Below, piece by piece: positions 23,407 through 32,161 of a stretch of 42,069 nt of DNA. Position numbers and translations under genes: made by a program. The notes under the pieces were generated by a model that saw only the letters and a program-made list of their open reading frames with translations, ran no database searches and had not been told where the DNA came from. The DNA is from a bacterium (lineage in GTDB: Bacteria; Hydrothermota; Tepidihabitantia; B3-TA06): the NCBI GenBank assembly GCA_012517375.1, contig JAAYVC010000022.1:1-42069 (forward strand), given 5' to 3'. The first letter of the stretch is position 1. Every line of letters starts with the position of its first letter.

Positions 23407-26400
23407 ATGAGAAGGATTACAACAATTTTGTTGTTCTACGCAACAACGGCAGCTATTGCTGCACCTCAAGTAGTTAGCCAGACTCCTGGCGGAGTCGAAA
23501 TCAAACTATCAGATAGCCGGGAAATAAATCTACTGCAGTCGCATTCGCGCATAAACCTCAAAGAAGTATACCCTGATGCGGAGATGATAGGCCTACCGGG
23601 CGGTCCGGCGCTCCCGCGATACAGATTGCTTGTGGGCCTACCTCCAGAGGGCGAGGTAAATTTCAACTACTCAATAGGTTCTCGCAGGGAGCTGGATGGA
23701 GTTGAGCTTGAAACCTACACCATGCCTGGAATTGGTCCTGCAGTCAAAGACAACGCCGGCTGGGCTGATACCCTGACCCCCATAGCTTACTATGTGACCA
23801 GGTGGCGAGATTATCGAATCGCGGTTGTTGAAATAACACCACTCAGATACTTTTCAAAAGACCGCCGGCTTGTTATCCTGTACGATATAGACATCAACAT
23901 CTCCTTTGGAGCAAATGCAGGAATGTCTCGTTTCGAGGAAGACCAGTTTGATGAAATCTACAAGGGTGCGATTGCAAACTATGAACAGGTCAAGTCAGAG
24001 AAAATAAAATCTGCAGCTGAAATCAATAACCCGTTTTCAGAGTCCGGCAATTGGATAAAAATAACCGTGCCTGAGGATGGCGTTTATAAAATCGGGTTCA
24101 CGGAATTAAGAAAAGCAGGGGTAGATCCTTCAAAGATAGACCCTTCTAGCCTCAAGATTCTTTATCCCCGCAAGAGTTCGCCTGAAGAACCATTCCCCGA
24201 TACTCTTTCAGAGCTGCCTTGTTTTGTTCATGGAGAAGGTGACGGAAGGTTCGATCGTTCCGATTTCATGATTTTCTTCGGGCAGGGTGCCAATCACTGG
24301 AATTACACCGAGCGCAAATTCGAAGTAAATCCTTATGTAAAGGAAAATGTATATTGGCTGACCTGGGGAACCGGAAAAGGAAGTAGGATTAAAACCCGGC
24401 CTGCATACGTCTCAGAAGATGCCCCTTTGACATCTGCGAAAAGCGTCCTTCACTTTGAGGAAGACAAGGAATGCCCGGCTCGTTCAGGATTTCTTTGGTT
24501 GTGGAAGAGCATGCAGAAGAACACATCCATTCTGCGTGACAGCTTTACGCTTAGTCTTGAAGGAATCACTAAAATCGACACATTCACTTTCAGGGCTTAT
24601 GCAGATTCTGCAGGAGGGGGGTTCCGGTTGCTGGTCGGATCAGATACTCTTGATTATCGTCCCCTTATAACGAACGGCGTGATATCGGATCCGGATTACT
24701 CGGTTTCAAATCCGGAGATAGAACCTAGTGATCGGTGGAATCTCATAGTTGAATTTTTCGGAGATGGCTACAAGGGATTTTATCCTGATTGGATACGGAT
24801 TGTTGGTGATAGGAGCTTATCCTTCAACGAGAATCCATACTGGGTAGTAACTGAAGGGGACCAGAACTATCGAATCGATGACTTGAATGCAACACCTTAT
24901 CTTTTCGATCTCTCCGATCCTCAAGATCCTGTTCTATTAACGGATTGGGAGAATAAAAACAGCCAACTGACATTCAATCCGCGGAGTTCTTCAAGCATCC
25001 CTCTCTGGATAGCCGACAACAAAGGTATTAAGACGCCGTCTCTGCTTATGGCTAATCCAGGTACGTTATGGACTGAAGACTGGCGGGTAGATTACATAAT
25101 CGTTTCGACAGATGAGAATTTTGATGCCGCTAATGAATATAAAGATTACCGCAATGATAATCTGGAGATTAAAGGGGTAGCCGATCCTAAAGTAAAAGCG
25201 GTAAACATTGAAGATATTGTTCAGGATTTCGGTTACGGACTTGCCGAGCCTCAGGCTTTAAGACATTTTCTTTCGTACGCGTATTCGAGCGGACTGGCAA
25301 GACCGCGCTACGTTCTGCTGCTTGGTGACGGAACATACGATTACAAGAACAATTGGGGGTACGGTTCAAGACCCGAGTATCTTCTTATTCACACTAAAGA
25401 TTATCTTCTCGATCCCAACGTGTTGACCGGGTCTGGCGCAGCTGAAGACGGCTGGTTTGTTGAATTCGACGACAAAGGCTTTTTCCCTGAAATGTCTGTA
25501 AGCCGTATTACGGCTAGAGACAATAACGAAGCCAGGAATATTCTTGACAAGATAAAAAGATACGAATCCTCGCCTAAGGAAGCCTGGTCATCACGTGTTC
25601 TCCTTCTTTCAGATGATTTCTACCAGGGAAGCTTGTCTAAGCCGGATGATATTACCAATCACGTTTCGGCTTGTGAGAAACTAGAAGAGCTTTTATATCC
25701 CGAGTTCGATCCGGTTAAGGTTTATCTTTCCGACTACTCGTTTGTCGGGGGACTTAAACCTGGCGCCCATGACGCCTTGATGTATGCGCTTGACAAGGGC
25801 GCTCTCCTGTGGTTCTATTTCGGACACGGTAAGGGCGATCAGTTAACGCATGAGAAGGTTTTTCTAACAACCGATGTGCCTGCAGTATCAAACGGAAGCA
25901 AACTGCCTCTAGCTATGTTCTGCTCATGCGGTATCGGAAGATTCGAAGATACGCGCTGGGAATGCGTTGCAGAAGAACTGGTAAGAAACTCAGAAGGAGC
26001 TATTGCATCTATTGCAGCAACCAAAGGTACAGGGCCTACGAACAACGAGAAACTTGCAGATAGTCTTGTCAACACATTCCGGAATCTCAAACATGCCAAT
26101 CTGGGTGACGTTTTCTTCGCCATTACGCCTATTGACAAGATGTACATTCTTTTTGGTGATCCGGGAACGAGCCTAGTGTTTCCTGAAACGGGATCATTTT
26201 CTTCTACGCCGGTTGATTTTACGACCGCAGATACGGCTGAGATTTCCTTCAATTCCAACATGGCAAACGGCAGTTGGTTTGCTTCGGCTTACGGAAGCTG
26301 GTTCGAAAAGACCGCCGAAGGTTCATCTCAGACGTACAATCACAAAGGAGAGCTATTGTATTACTCGGAGGGGGCTCTCTCAAGCGGTGAAAAAATCCTT

Positions 26401-27204
26401 AAGTTTCTCGTACCAACCGGAATCAGGGAAGGCAGCCTGGCTTATTGGTATATATTGTGTGCAACCGATGACTCCCTGAAGGTCTTCAGATATGATTCCC
26501 TTGGGGTCTTGGCCGGTTCGTCAACATCTTCTGATCATAAAGGTCCACTTGCCAGCTTCATCGTTAACTCAAAAGAACTCATTGACGGTGATACGGTGCC
26601 TTCGTCCTTCACTCTGGAGATTGAGCTCGAGGATCCATCCGGTATTAATCTTACCGGGCTTCCAGGTGTAGGACTTGGTGGCGGAAACCCGTTCAGCATC
26701 ATGATAAATGACCAAAAAACAGAACTTGCTTCCTATTTCGAGTATGAAACTGAGAGCGGCGAAGCTGCATCTAAGGGTAGGGTAATTCTGCCTGTAGAAC
26801 TAAGCAGTGAACAAAATAAGCTTATCCTTTATGCGGTTGATAATCTCCGAAATACATCTAAGTACGAGTTGAATGTATTTTCTTCCTCAATCAGTAGTAT
26901 TGAAATCAAGGATGCGCTCGTATATCCTAACCCGGTATCCTCTTCTGCGGATTTTACCTTTGAAGTAAACGTGGCATCAAAGGTTTCTATTCAGATATTC
27001 TCAATCAGTGGAAGACTTCTCAGAAAGCTTCCTGCTGTTTCTTATCCATCAGGATTCAATCTCTATCCATGGGACGGATTGGACGCCCAGGGCAGACCCT
27101 TACCTAACGGCGTGTATATTTACCGATTGAGCGCCGAGGGCGAGGATGAAAGGTTTGCAGGATTGCGTACAGCGGTAAACGAAAAGTTTATCGTTATCCG
27201 CTAA
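23407..27204 (+). CDS. Gingipain/PorU-like C25 cysteine protease with FlgD-like C-terminal domain
   Basis: From the ATG at 23407 (GAAGGGAG just upstream; an earlier ATG at 23353 lacks one and would bury the signal peptide) the protein has 1265 residues. Signal peptide 1-19; a C25-propeptide-like region with LPGGPALPRYRLLVGLPP; a PorU-like region with GVYKIGFTELRKAGV; then the C25 caspase-like fold with His807 in YFGHG and Cys841 in SCGIG, 34 residues apart as in gingipains (33). The last 90 residues form a FlgD-like Ig domain (YPNP, ISGRLLRKL, PWDGLDAQG, LPNGVYIYRL), the type that carries type IX secretion signals. It may be a secreted protease or a sortase like PorU; the sequence does not decide. 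Confidence 0.85.
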   Translation: MRRITTILLFYATTAAIAAPQVVSQTPGGVEIKLSDSREINLLQSHSRINLKEVYPDAEMIGLPGGPALPRYRLLVGLPPEGEVNFNYSIGSRRELDGVELETYTMPGIGPAVKDNAGWADTLTPIAYYVTRWRDYRIAVVEITPLRYFSKDRRLVILYDIDINISFGANAGMSRFEEDQFDEIYKGAIANYEQVKSEKIKSAAEINNPFSESGNWIKITVPEDGVYKIGFTELRKAGVDPSKIDPSSLKILYPRKSSPEEPFPDTLSELPCFVHGEGDGRFDRSDFMIFFGQGANHWNYTERKFEVNPYVKENVYWLTWGTGKGSRIKTRPAYVSEDAPLTSAKSVLHFEEDKECPARSGFLWLWKSMQKNTSILRDSFTLSLEGITKIDTFTFRAYADSAGGGFRLLVGSDTLDYRPLITNGVISDPDYSVSNPEIEPSDRWNLIVEFFGDGYKGFYPDWIRIVGDRSLSFNENPYWVVTEGDQNYRIDDLNATPYLFDLSDPQDPVLLTDWENKNSQLTFNPRSSSSIPLWIADNKGIKTPSLLMANPGTLWTEDWRVDYIIVSTDENFDAANEYKDYRNDNLEIKGVADPKVKAVNIEDIVQDFGYGLAEPQALRHFLSYAYSSGLARPRYVLLLGDGTYDYKNNWGYGSRPEYLLIHTKDYLLDPNVLTGSGAAEDGWFVEFDDKGFFPEMSVSRITARDNNEARNILDKIKRYESSPKEAWSSRVLLLSDDFYQGSLSKPDDITNHVSACEKLEELLYPEFDPVKVYLSDYSFVGGLKPGAHDALMYALDKGALLWFYFGHGKGDQLTHEKVFLTTDVPAVSNGSKLPLAMFCSCGIGRFEDTRWECVAEELVRNSEGAIASIAATKGTGPTNNEKLADSLVNTFRNLKHANLGDVFFAITPIDKMYILFGDPGTSLVFPETGSFSSTPVDFTTADTAEISFNSNMANGSWFASAYGSWFEKTAEGSSQTYNHKGELLYYSEGALSSGEKILKFLVPTGIREGSLAYWYILCATDDSLKVFRYDSLGVLAGSSTSSDHKGPLASFIVNSKELIDGDTVPSSFTLEIELEDPSGINLTGLPGVGLGGGNPFSIMINDQKTELASYFEYETESGEAASKGRVILPVELSSEQNKLILYAVDNLRNTSKYELNVFSSSISSIEIKDALVYPNPVSSSADFTFEVNVASKVSIQIFSISGRLLRKLPAVSYPSGFNLYPWDGLDAQGRPLPNGVYIYRLSAEGEDERFAGLRTAVNEKFIVIR

Positions 27205-27220
27205 AACTGAGAAAAAACTC

Positions 27221-28003
27221 TTGAAAGAGTTAACCTTATGGCTTGAGCCCTGGATGGGCGGAACTCTTCCTGTTTCGAGCATTTTTTACTCATGCGGGAA
27301 AAGAGTCATTTCTAACTATATACTTGGCTCCTTAAAACCCTCAGCCAGAGAACGCGCATACATGCGGCTTCTTGTTTTTTTTGAAGAAAAAATACGGGGA
27401 ATCAAGCGCGCCAAGATAAGCGTCATTCATTCCGATATTACTCTAAAAGATCCAAGGTTTTCATTCGCTCAAAGCGAATCACTTGATTTGCGAGAAGATT
27501 TAATCTTCTCATCTTCCTTTGCTGATATTCTCGCGGACCAGACTATTCTCCACGGAGCGCTTGAAGAAGGAGATAAAATGAAACTGATTCTTCAGGCATT
27601 ATACGGCGCACAACATCTGCTTGGCAATATTGACAAAGCCCGCCGTTTTTTTATTGATGAATGGAATTCTTTAGAAATTGTCAATAATGAACCTTTAGCC
27701 GAGTCTATTTCTCCTGACGGAGAACTGTACAGAATGAATTTAAGACCGTCAAAGGAGATAGGCATATCGCCGGCATCATTGTTTGATTGTGTTGTAACTT
27801 CAGCTCAAAAAATTACAACTGATAAAGAAAAAAGAAGCAAGAGTCTATCCCATCAATTAGAATCCCAACCGGTACATCTTGATAATTTGGACTCTTTACC
27901 ACCAAGGCATAGCGCCCCTTATCGCCAAAGAAACAATCCTTCATACCGTGTCATTGATTTTGAACAAATATCCATTCTTTTGAAGAAAACTGGCATTGCA
28001 TGA
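27221..28003 (+). CDS. Unrecognised protein downstream of the C25 protease
   Basis: The frame gives 260 residues from a TTG at 27221, 16 bases after the protease stop. That TTG lies inside a small hairpin (AACTCT-TGAA-AGAGTT, 27216-27231) and has no ribosome binding site; the in-frame ATG at 27254 (249 residues) is an alternative. The N-terminal 190 residues are mixed alpha/beta with no catalytic motif that I can see; the tail (about 195-245) is polar, rich in Ser, Gln, Pro and Arg, and probably disordered. No signal peptide or membrane segment. Probably cotranscribed with the protease. Confidence 0.6.
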   Translation: MKELTLWLEPWMGGTLPVSSIFYSCGKRVISNYILGSLKPSARERAYMRLLVFFEEKIRGIKRAKISVIHSDITLKDPRFSFAQSESLDLREDLIFSSSFADILADQTILHGALEEGDKMKLILQALYGAQHLLGNIDKARRFFIDEWNSLEIVNNEPLAESISPDGELYRMNLRPSKEIGISPASLFDCVVTSAQKITTDKEKRSKSLSHQLESQPVHLDNLDSLPPRHSAPYRQRNNPSYRVIDFEQISILLKKTGIA

Positions 28004-28037
28004 GACTGTCAAGAAGAAAGTTATGCCAAAGAAGTAA

Positions 28038-28598
28038 TTAGTGCCACTTTAATTCCCATCGGCATACTTGCCCTCCGTTCTGCCAACGACAGCTTAGTTC
28101 CTCAACACAGACTTCCTTTCCGCCCAGCAGCTCGCATCCGCGTTTGAGCCAGGATTTTATTATTACGCAATGAAGGGCTCCACCGTTGTAGTCAGCAAGC
28201 TCTAGTAACGCTTTTTTTTGATGTTCATCAAGCACGGCAAGGCGGAATTCGCCTGAATCGTCGTAACGAGGCCATAGATGAGGCGTTCGTCTTAGCGCAC
28301 TAGGAATTGAAACAAATGCGACAAGCGGTTTAAGAACTCCGCCGAGGTCGACTTCGGCAAGATAACTACCGAGTTCGCCAAGTATTGATTCATCGCCTCC
28401 CCCTATTTCACTTACGATATGTTCGTAAATTGACGTAAGATGTTCAAGAGGATACCACAATCTGGATTCGGCTTTTGATAGAGTGTTTGCAGCATCGGGC
28501 TGCATTTTAGCCAGAAATAGCTCGAAATCTTCTTCCGAAATCCGTTTCGATATCCAGTTTTTTATTGTTTTGAAAGAGTTACCTCTTGTACTTGCGAT
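28038..28598 (-). CDS. Small globular protein, DUF2378/TIGR02265-like, apparent AUC start
   Basis: The first ATG (28505) gives 155 residues, but the frame is open to 28607 and the upstream codons read like genuine protein (RGNSFKTIKNWISKRISEED). A perfect AGGAGG (28609-28604) sits 5 bases before codon ATC at 28598, and a TTGACA-17-TATTCT promoter ends 12 bases before the AGGAGG. No ATG, GTG or TTG exists in frame between, so AUC is the likely start and the protein has 186 residues. The pattern WYPLEHLTSIYEHIV, GGGDESILGELGSYLAEVDLGG, then a C-terminal Cys/Trp-rich strand set resembles TIGR02265/DUF2378 proteins of unknown function; family call moderate. Confidence 0.6.
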   Translation of the reverse strand: MASTRGNSFKTIKNWISKRISEEDFELFLAKMQPDAANTLSKAESRLWYPLEHLTSIYEHIVSEIGGGDESILGELGSYLAEVDLGGVLKPLVAFVSIPSALRRTPHLWPRYDDSGEFRLAVLDEHQKKALLELADYNGGALHCVIIKSWLKRGCELLGGKEVCVEELSCRWQNGGQVCRWELKWH

Positions 28599-28620
28599 TA
28601 ATGCCTCCTATAAAGACGTA

Positions 28621-28649
28621 AGAATACTAAAAAGCAAGCTATTTGTCAA
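28621..28649 (-). promoter_or_regulatory. Predicted promoter of the AUC-start gene
   Basis: Minus strand TTGACA (28649-28644), 17-base spacer, TATTCT (28626-28621). Transcription from about 28614 leaves only AGGAGG and a short spacer before codon 28598. The rest of the gap to uvrB (28650-28772) is AT-rich, with no clear terminator. Confidence 0.55.
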
Positions 28650-28772
28650 GGTAAAGAATTACTTGTTTGATTTTTTCTTAACAACATCGAAGTAAAACTT
28701 AATATGATCCTTATAGCGCATGTTAAGTTTATAAATTGCGCTTATAATCAAAAAGCATTATTAAAGATGTCT

Positions 28773-30782
28773 TTATTTCCCTTTGCTCTTTTTAAGAATC
28801 TCTTTGTCTATCTTGAGTCTTAGTTCGTTTATCCTGTCCCTGTAGACGACCGCTTTCTCAAACTCCAGCTGTTCTGCAGCATCCTTCATCAGCTTTTGAA
28901 GTTCTGAAATCATTTCAACGCGATCCTCTTCGTTCTTAGGTTCATTGCTTAAGTCTATCTCAGTAGTCTTTCTGCCGTCTGCGACTCCTGTTGTAGCAAG
29001 CACCTGTTCTATTGATTTTTTTATGGTCTGGGGAGTTATACCTTTTTCTTCGTTGTATCTTATCTGTTTCTTGCGACGGCGTTCGGATTCGTCAATGGCG
29101 GCTTGCATGGATTTTGTTATTTTGTCTCCATAAAGGATAACGAGGCCGTTTACGTTCCTTGCTGCTCGTCCGGCGGTCTGAATCAATGAACGAGCATCGC
29201 GCAGGAATCCTTCCTTGTCGGCGTCAAGGACTGCGACGAGTGACACTTCAGGTAAATCAAGACCTTCCCTTAAAAGATTAATGCCTACAAGAATGTCAAA
29301 ATCACCAAGTCTGAGACCTCTCAGCAGGTCAACACGTTCTATCGCGTTTATCTCAGAATGCATGTAATGAACCTTGAGATTCATTTCAGCAAGATAGGTG
29401 GCTAGATCCTCCGCCATTCGTTTTGTAAGTGTCGTAACCAATGTCCTTTCGTTTCTCTCTACCCTTGTACGTATCTCCTCGATGAGATCGTCGACCTGAT
29501 TTGCAGTTGGTCTTATTACCATTGGAGGATCAACCAATCCTGTAGGTCTTACAACAAGTTCAATCACTCTGTTCTTTGAATTGAGTAGCTCATAATCGCC
29601 TGGAGTCGCTGAGGTATAAATTCTCTGACCGGCAAGCTCTTCAAATTCGGAAAATTTGAGAGGTCTGTTATCCAGAGCGGAAGGAAGCCTGAAACCGTGA
29701 GTTACAAGATTTTCCTTCCTGATGCGGTCTCCTTTGTACATGCCGTCTATTTGCGGAACTGCAACGTGCGATTCATCAACAATGATAAGATAGTCCTTTG
29801 GAAAGTAATCCAAAAGACACCATGGTCTGGAACCAGCCGGCCGTCCCGAAAGGTGTCTTGAATAATTCTCGATTCCTGGACAGTATCCGACTTCCCTGAG
29901 CATTTCTATATCATATTTTGTTCTTGTACGCAGGCGCTGGGCTTCCAGGAGCTTACCTTCCTTTTCCAGTTCGCAAACACGCTCCACCATCTCCTCGTGA
30001 ATCGCCTTTAGGGCGTCCTTAAGAGAGGTTTCTGAAACCATGAAATGCCGGGCAGGAAAAACCATTACGCTTTTGGGTTCATCCTTGATCTTGCCTGATA
30101 CGGCGTCGAATCTTTTAATTGACGTTATGTCGTCACCAAAGAACTCGACCCTCAGTGCTATGTCTTCGTGAGCGGGCCATATTTCCACCACGTCACCCTT
30201 TACTCTGAAGGAGGAACGCTTAAGTTCGTAGTCGTTTCTAGAATACTGCTCACGGACAAGATCAGAAAGGAGTTCGTCTCTATCCAGTTCCTGTCCCACC
30301 TTTATCATCTTAACGCGGTCGGCAAACTCTTGTGGTTCGCCAATATTGTATATGCACGATACCGATGCAACTATGATAACGTCTCTTCTTTCAAGTAGTG
30401 AAGCGGTAGATCTAAGCCGAAGTCTTTCAATTTCTTCATTAATATCAGCTTCCTTCTCTATGTAAAGGTCGTATTCAGGAACGTACGCTTCGGGCTGATA
30501 GTAGTCGTAGTAGGATATGAAGAACTCGACGGCATTCTCCTGAAAGAACTGCCTATATTCACCATAAAGCTGGGCTGCAAGCGTTTTGTTGGGACTCATA
30601 ACGAGAGTTGGTCTGTTTACTTGTGCAATTACATTTGCCATTACGAACGTTTTACCTGACCCTGTTACACCCAATAGCGTTTGATGTCTTACGCCCTTGT
30701 TCAAGCCTTCCACAAGTTGTCCTATAGCTTCTGGTTGGTCACCCTTGGGAACGAGATCTGTAGTTAGTTTGAAGTCTTTCAC
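28773..30782 (-). CDS. uvrB: Excinuclease ABC subunit B
   Basis: A 669-residue UvrB, the damage-verifying helicase of nucleotide excision repair; the length equals the family norm (about 670). Walker A GVTGSGKT at 38-45, the beta-hairpin YYDYYQPEAYVP, the DESHVAVPQ Walker B region, helicase motifs V-VI (TAGRAARN), and a C-terminal UVR domain (about 625-660) that would contact UvrC. The start is GTG at 30782, sharing GTGA with the stop of hicA, so uvrB appears translationally coupled to the toxin gene. No uvrA or uvrC is in the window. Confidence 0.96.
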   Translation of the reverse strand: MKDFKLTTDLVPKGDQPEAIGQLVEGLNKGVRHQTLLGVTGSGKTFVMANVIAQVNRPTLVMSPNKTLAAQLYGEYRQFFQENAVEFFISYYDYYQPEAYVPEYDLYIEKEADINEEIERLRLRSTASLLERRDVIIVASVSCIYNIGEPQEFADRVKMIKVGQELDRDELLSDLVREQYSRNDYELKRSSFRVKGDVVEIWPAHEDIALRVEFFGDDITSIKRFDAVSGKIKDEPKSVMVFPARHFMVSETSLKDALKAIHEEMVERVCELEKEGKLLEAQRLRTRTKYDIEMLREVGYCPGIENYSRHLSGRPAGSRPWCLLDYFPKDYLIIVDESHVAVPQIDGMYKGDRIRKENLVTHGFRLPSALDNRPLKFSEFEELAGQRIYTSATPGDYELLNSKNRVIELVVRPTGLVDPPMVIRPTANQVDDLIEEIRTRVERNERTLVTTLTKRMAEDLATYLAEMNLKVHYMHSEINAIERVDLLRGLRLGDFDILVGINLLREGLDLPEVSLVAVLDADKEGFLRDARSLIQTAGRAARNVNGLVILYGDKITKSMQAAIDESERRRKKQIRYNEEKGITPQTIKKSIEQVLATTGVADGRKTTEIDLSNEPKNEEDRVEMISELQKLMKDAAEQLEFEKAVVYRDRINELRLKIDKEILKKSKGK

Positions 30783-31012
30783 GAATAGATAAGAGCCAGT
30801 ATTTCTTCGCGCTTGATGTGCGCCGCTTTTAGTATCGCTTCGACTGTACCTGCAGGCAGATCGCGTCTGTGAAACGGTACCGAAACCCTTGTGTTTTTAT
30901 CTGTAGAATGCATTATAACGTGGCTTCCAGACTGATGATCTTCATGGAAACCTGCAGTTTTCAGTATGCGCATTATTTCTCTTGATTTCAAGGCTGGGAT
31001 TTTATTCATCAT
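30779..31012 (-). CDS. hicA: HicA-type mRNA interferase toxin
   Basis: A 77-residue HicA with the double-stranded-RNA-binding-like fold. LKSREIMRILKTAGF (8-22) is helix 1, GSHVIM has the catalytic His31, and VPFHRRDLPAGTVEAILKAAHI is the C-terminal half. HicA cleaves mRNA until neutralised by HicB. Two adjacent ATGs start the gene (31012, 31009) inside the end of hicB (11-base overlap). Order is hicB then hicA, the reverse of the classic hicAB order but seen elsewhere. The stop overlaps the uvrB start. Confidence 0.9.
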   Translation of the reverse strand: MMNKIPALKSREIMRILKTAGFHEDHQSGSHVIMHSTDKNTRVSVPFHRRDLPAGTVEAILKAAHIKREEILALIYS

Positions 31013-31226
31013 TCACAGATATCTCTTCAACATAGCAGTTCGAATCGTCGCAAGAAGAGTCACCGTGCTCCTTCAAGCATTTCTTATAGCATTCTATTGC
31101 ATCCTTGATCATCATTCGCACCTCTTCTATGGTTTCACCGTAGGAAATACATCCATCTAGAGAGGGTACGCAGGCTGTATAACCTCCTTCAGGTTCCTCG
31201 CGGATAATCACCTTAAAGCGACTCAT
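31002..31226 (-). CDS. hicB: HicB-type antitoxin, short form
   Basis: A 74-residue HicB-like protein: FKVIIREEPEGGYTACVPSLDGCISYGETIEEV is the partial RNase H-like fold that covers HicA. The usual C-terminal DNA-binding domain (ribbon-helix-helix or HTH) is absent; the tail is acidic with three Cys (59, 64 and nearby residues). So autoregulation through HicB itself is uncertain. The ATG lies 5 bases after a -10 box with no ribosome binding site. First gene of hicB-hicA-uvrB. Confidence 0.88.
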   Translation of the reverse strand: MSRFKVIIREEPEGGYTACVPSLDGCISYGETIEEVRMMIKDAIECYKKCLKEHGDSSCDDSNCYVEEISVNDE

Positions 31227-31231
31227 ATAAT

Positions 31232-31259
31232 AGTATATCTTATCTAGTTATTCCGTCAA
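31232..31259 (-). promoter_or_regulatory. Predicted hicBA-uvrB promoter
   Basis: Minus strand TTGACG (31259-31254), 16-base spacer, TATACT (31237-31232), then 5 bases to the hicB ATG: leaderless type. Its -35 box is 9 bases from the -35 box of the divergent nadC promoter; together they make the inverted repeat GTCAAC-7-GTTGAC. Confidence 0.6.
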
Positions 31260-31268
31260 CCTCTGTTG

Positions 31269-31296
31269 TTGACCTTTTGCGTAAATAGCTTAGAAT
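31269..31296 (+). promoter_or_regulatory. Predicted nadC promoter, leaderless type
   Basis: TTGACC (31269-31274), 16-base spacer, TAGAAT (31291-31296). The ATG at 31304 is 7 bases downstream; the ATG at 31298 would lie upstream of the predicted transcription start, so 31304 is preferred. Confidence 0.55.
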
Positions 31297-31303
31297 AATG
31301 AAT

Positions 31304-32158
31304 ATGAGTGAACGATCCTTTGATCTTGTGGTCCGTGAAATAGTAAAATGGTCGTTAGCTGAGGACATAGGGACAGGGGATGCAACCACTAATTCCACGA
31401 TTCCTGAAAAAGCGTCGGCAAGGGCCATAATTTTATGCAAAGAAGACGGAATACTTGCCGGAATTCCGGTAGCTAATGAAACCTTCAGACAGGTAGATCA
31501 TAACAGTCAAATAACTTTTGACTACAGCGATGGCGATCGAATAAAGAAAGGCAAGCGAATAGCCGAACTGTCCGGATCCGCGCGCGGTATTCTTACAGCT
31601 GAACGTACAGCGCTAAATTTCCTCCAGAGGCTTTCAGGAATCGCGACTATTACAGCTCAATTCAGGGATGCAGTCAAGGGCACTAAGGCAAAGATTACGG
31701 ACACCAGGAAGACCACTCCTGGTCTTAGGGTCCTTGAAAAATATGCTGTTCGTTGCGGGGGAGGGATAAATCACAGGATGGGTCTTTATGATATGATTCT
31801 CATTAAAGACAATCATATTGCTGCATGCGGATCGATAACTAATGCAGTTAAAGCCGCAAAAGAAACACAAAGGGGACTCAAGATTGAGGTAGAATGCAAG
31901 AGCATTAAGGATGTGAAAGAAGTCATTGGTCTTTCAGATATTGACAGAGTAATGTTCGATAATATGTCTGTAGACAACATCGAACAGGCAGTCAAGATAG
32001 TCAACTCCAGAATTGAGACGGAGGCTTCAGGCGGCGTCAACCTGAAGACCGTTCGCGAGATAGCTCTAGCAGGTGTAGATTATATCTCCGTGGGATACAT
32101 TACTCATTCTGCAAGAGCCCTTGATATCTCGCTTGAAATCGTCTCAATGGAAGGTTAA
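31304..32158 (+). CDS. nadC: Nicotinate-nucleotide pyrophosphorylase (quinolinate phosphoribosyltransferase)
   Basis: A 284-residue NadC from the preferred ATG (286 from 31298). It makes nicotinate mononucleotide from quinolinate and PRPP in NAD synthesis. Motifs: EDIGTGDAT (N-terminal domain), ERTALNFLQRLSGIAT, TRKTTPGLR with substrate-binding Arg/Lys, KYAVRCGGGINHRMGL, IKDNHI, VECKS and FDNM in the barrel. Length is typical (about 280). recJ starts 3 bases after its stop. No nadA or nadB is in the window. Confidence 0.95.
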   Translation: MSERSFDLVVREIVKWSLAEDIGTGDATTNSTIPEKASARAIILCKEDGILAGIPVANETFRQVDHNSQITFDYSDGDRIKKGKRIAELSGSARGILTAERTALNFLQRLSGIATITAQFRDAVKGTKAKITDTRKTTPGLRVLEKYAVRCGGGINHRMGLYDMILIKDNHIAACGSITNAVKAAKETQRGLKIEVECKSIKDVKEVIGLSDIDRVMFDNMSVDNIEQAVKIVNSRIETEASGGVNLKTVREIALAGVDYISVGYITHSARALDISLEIVSMEG

Positions 32159-32161
32159 GGA

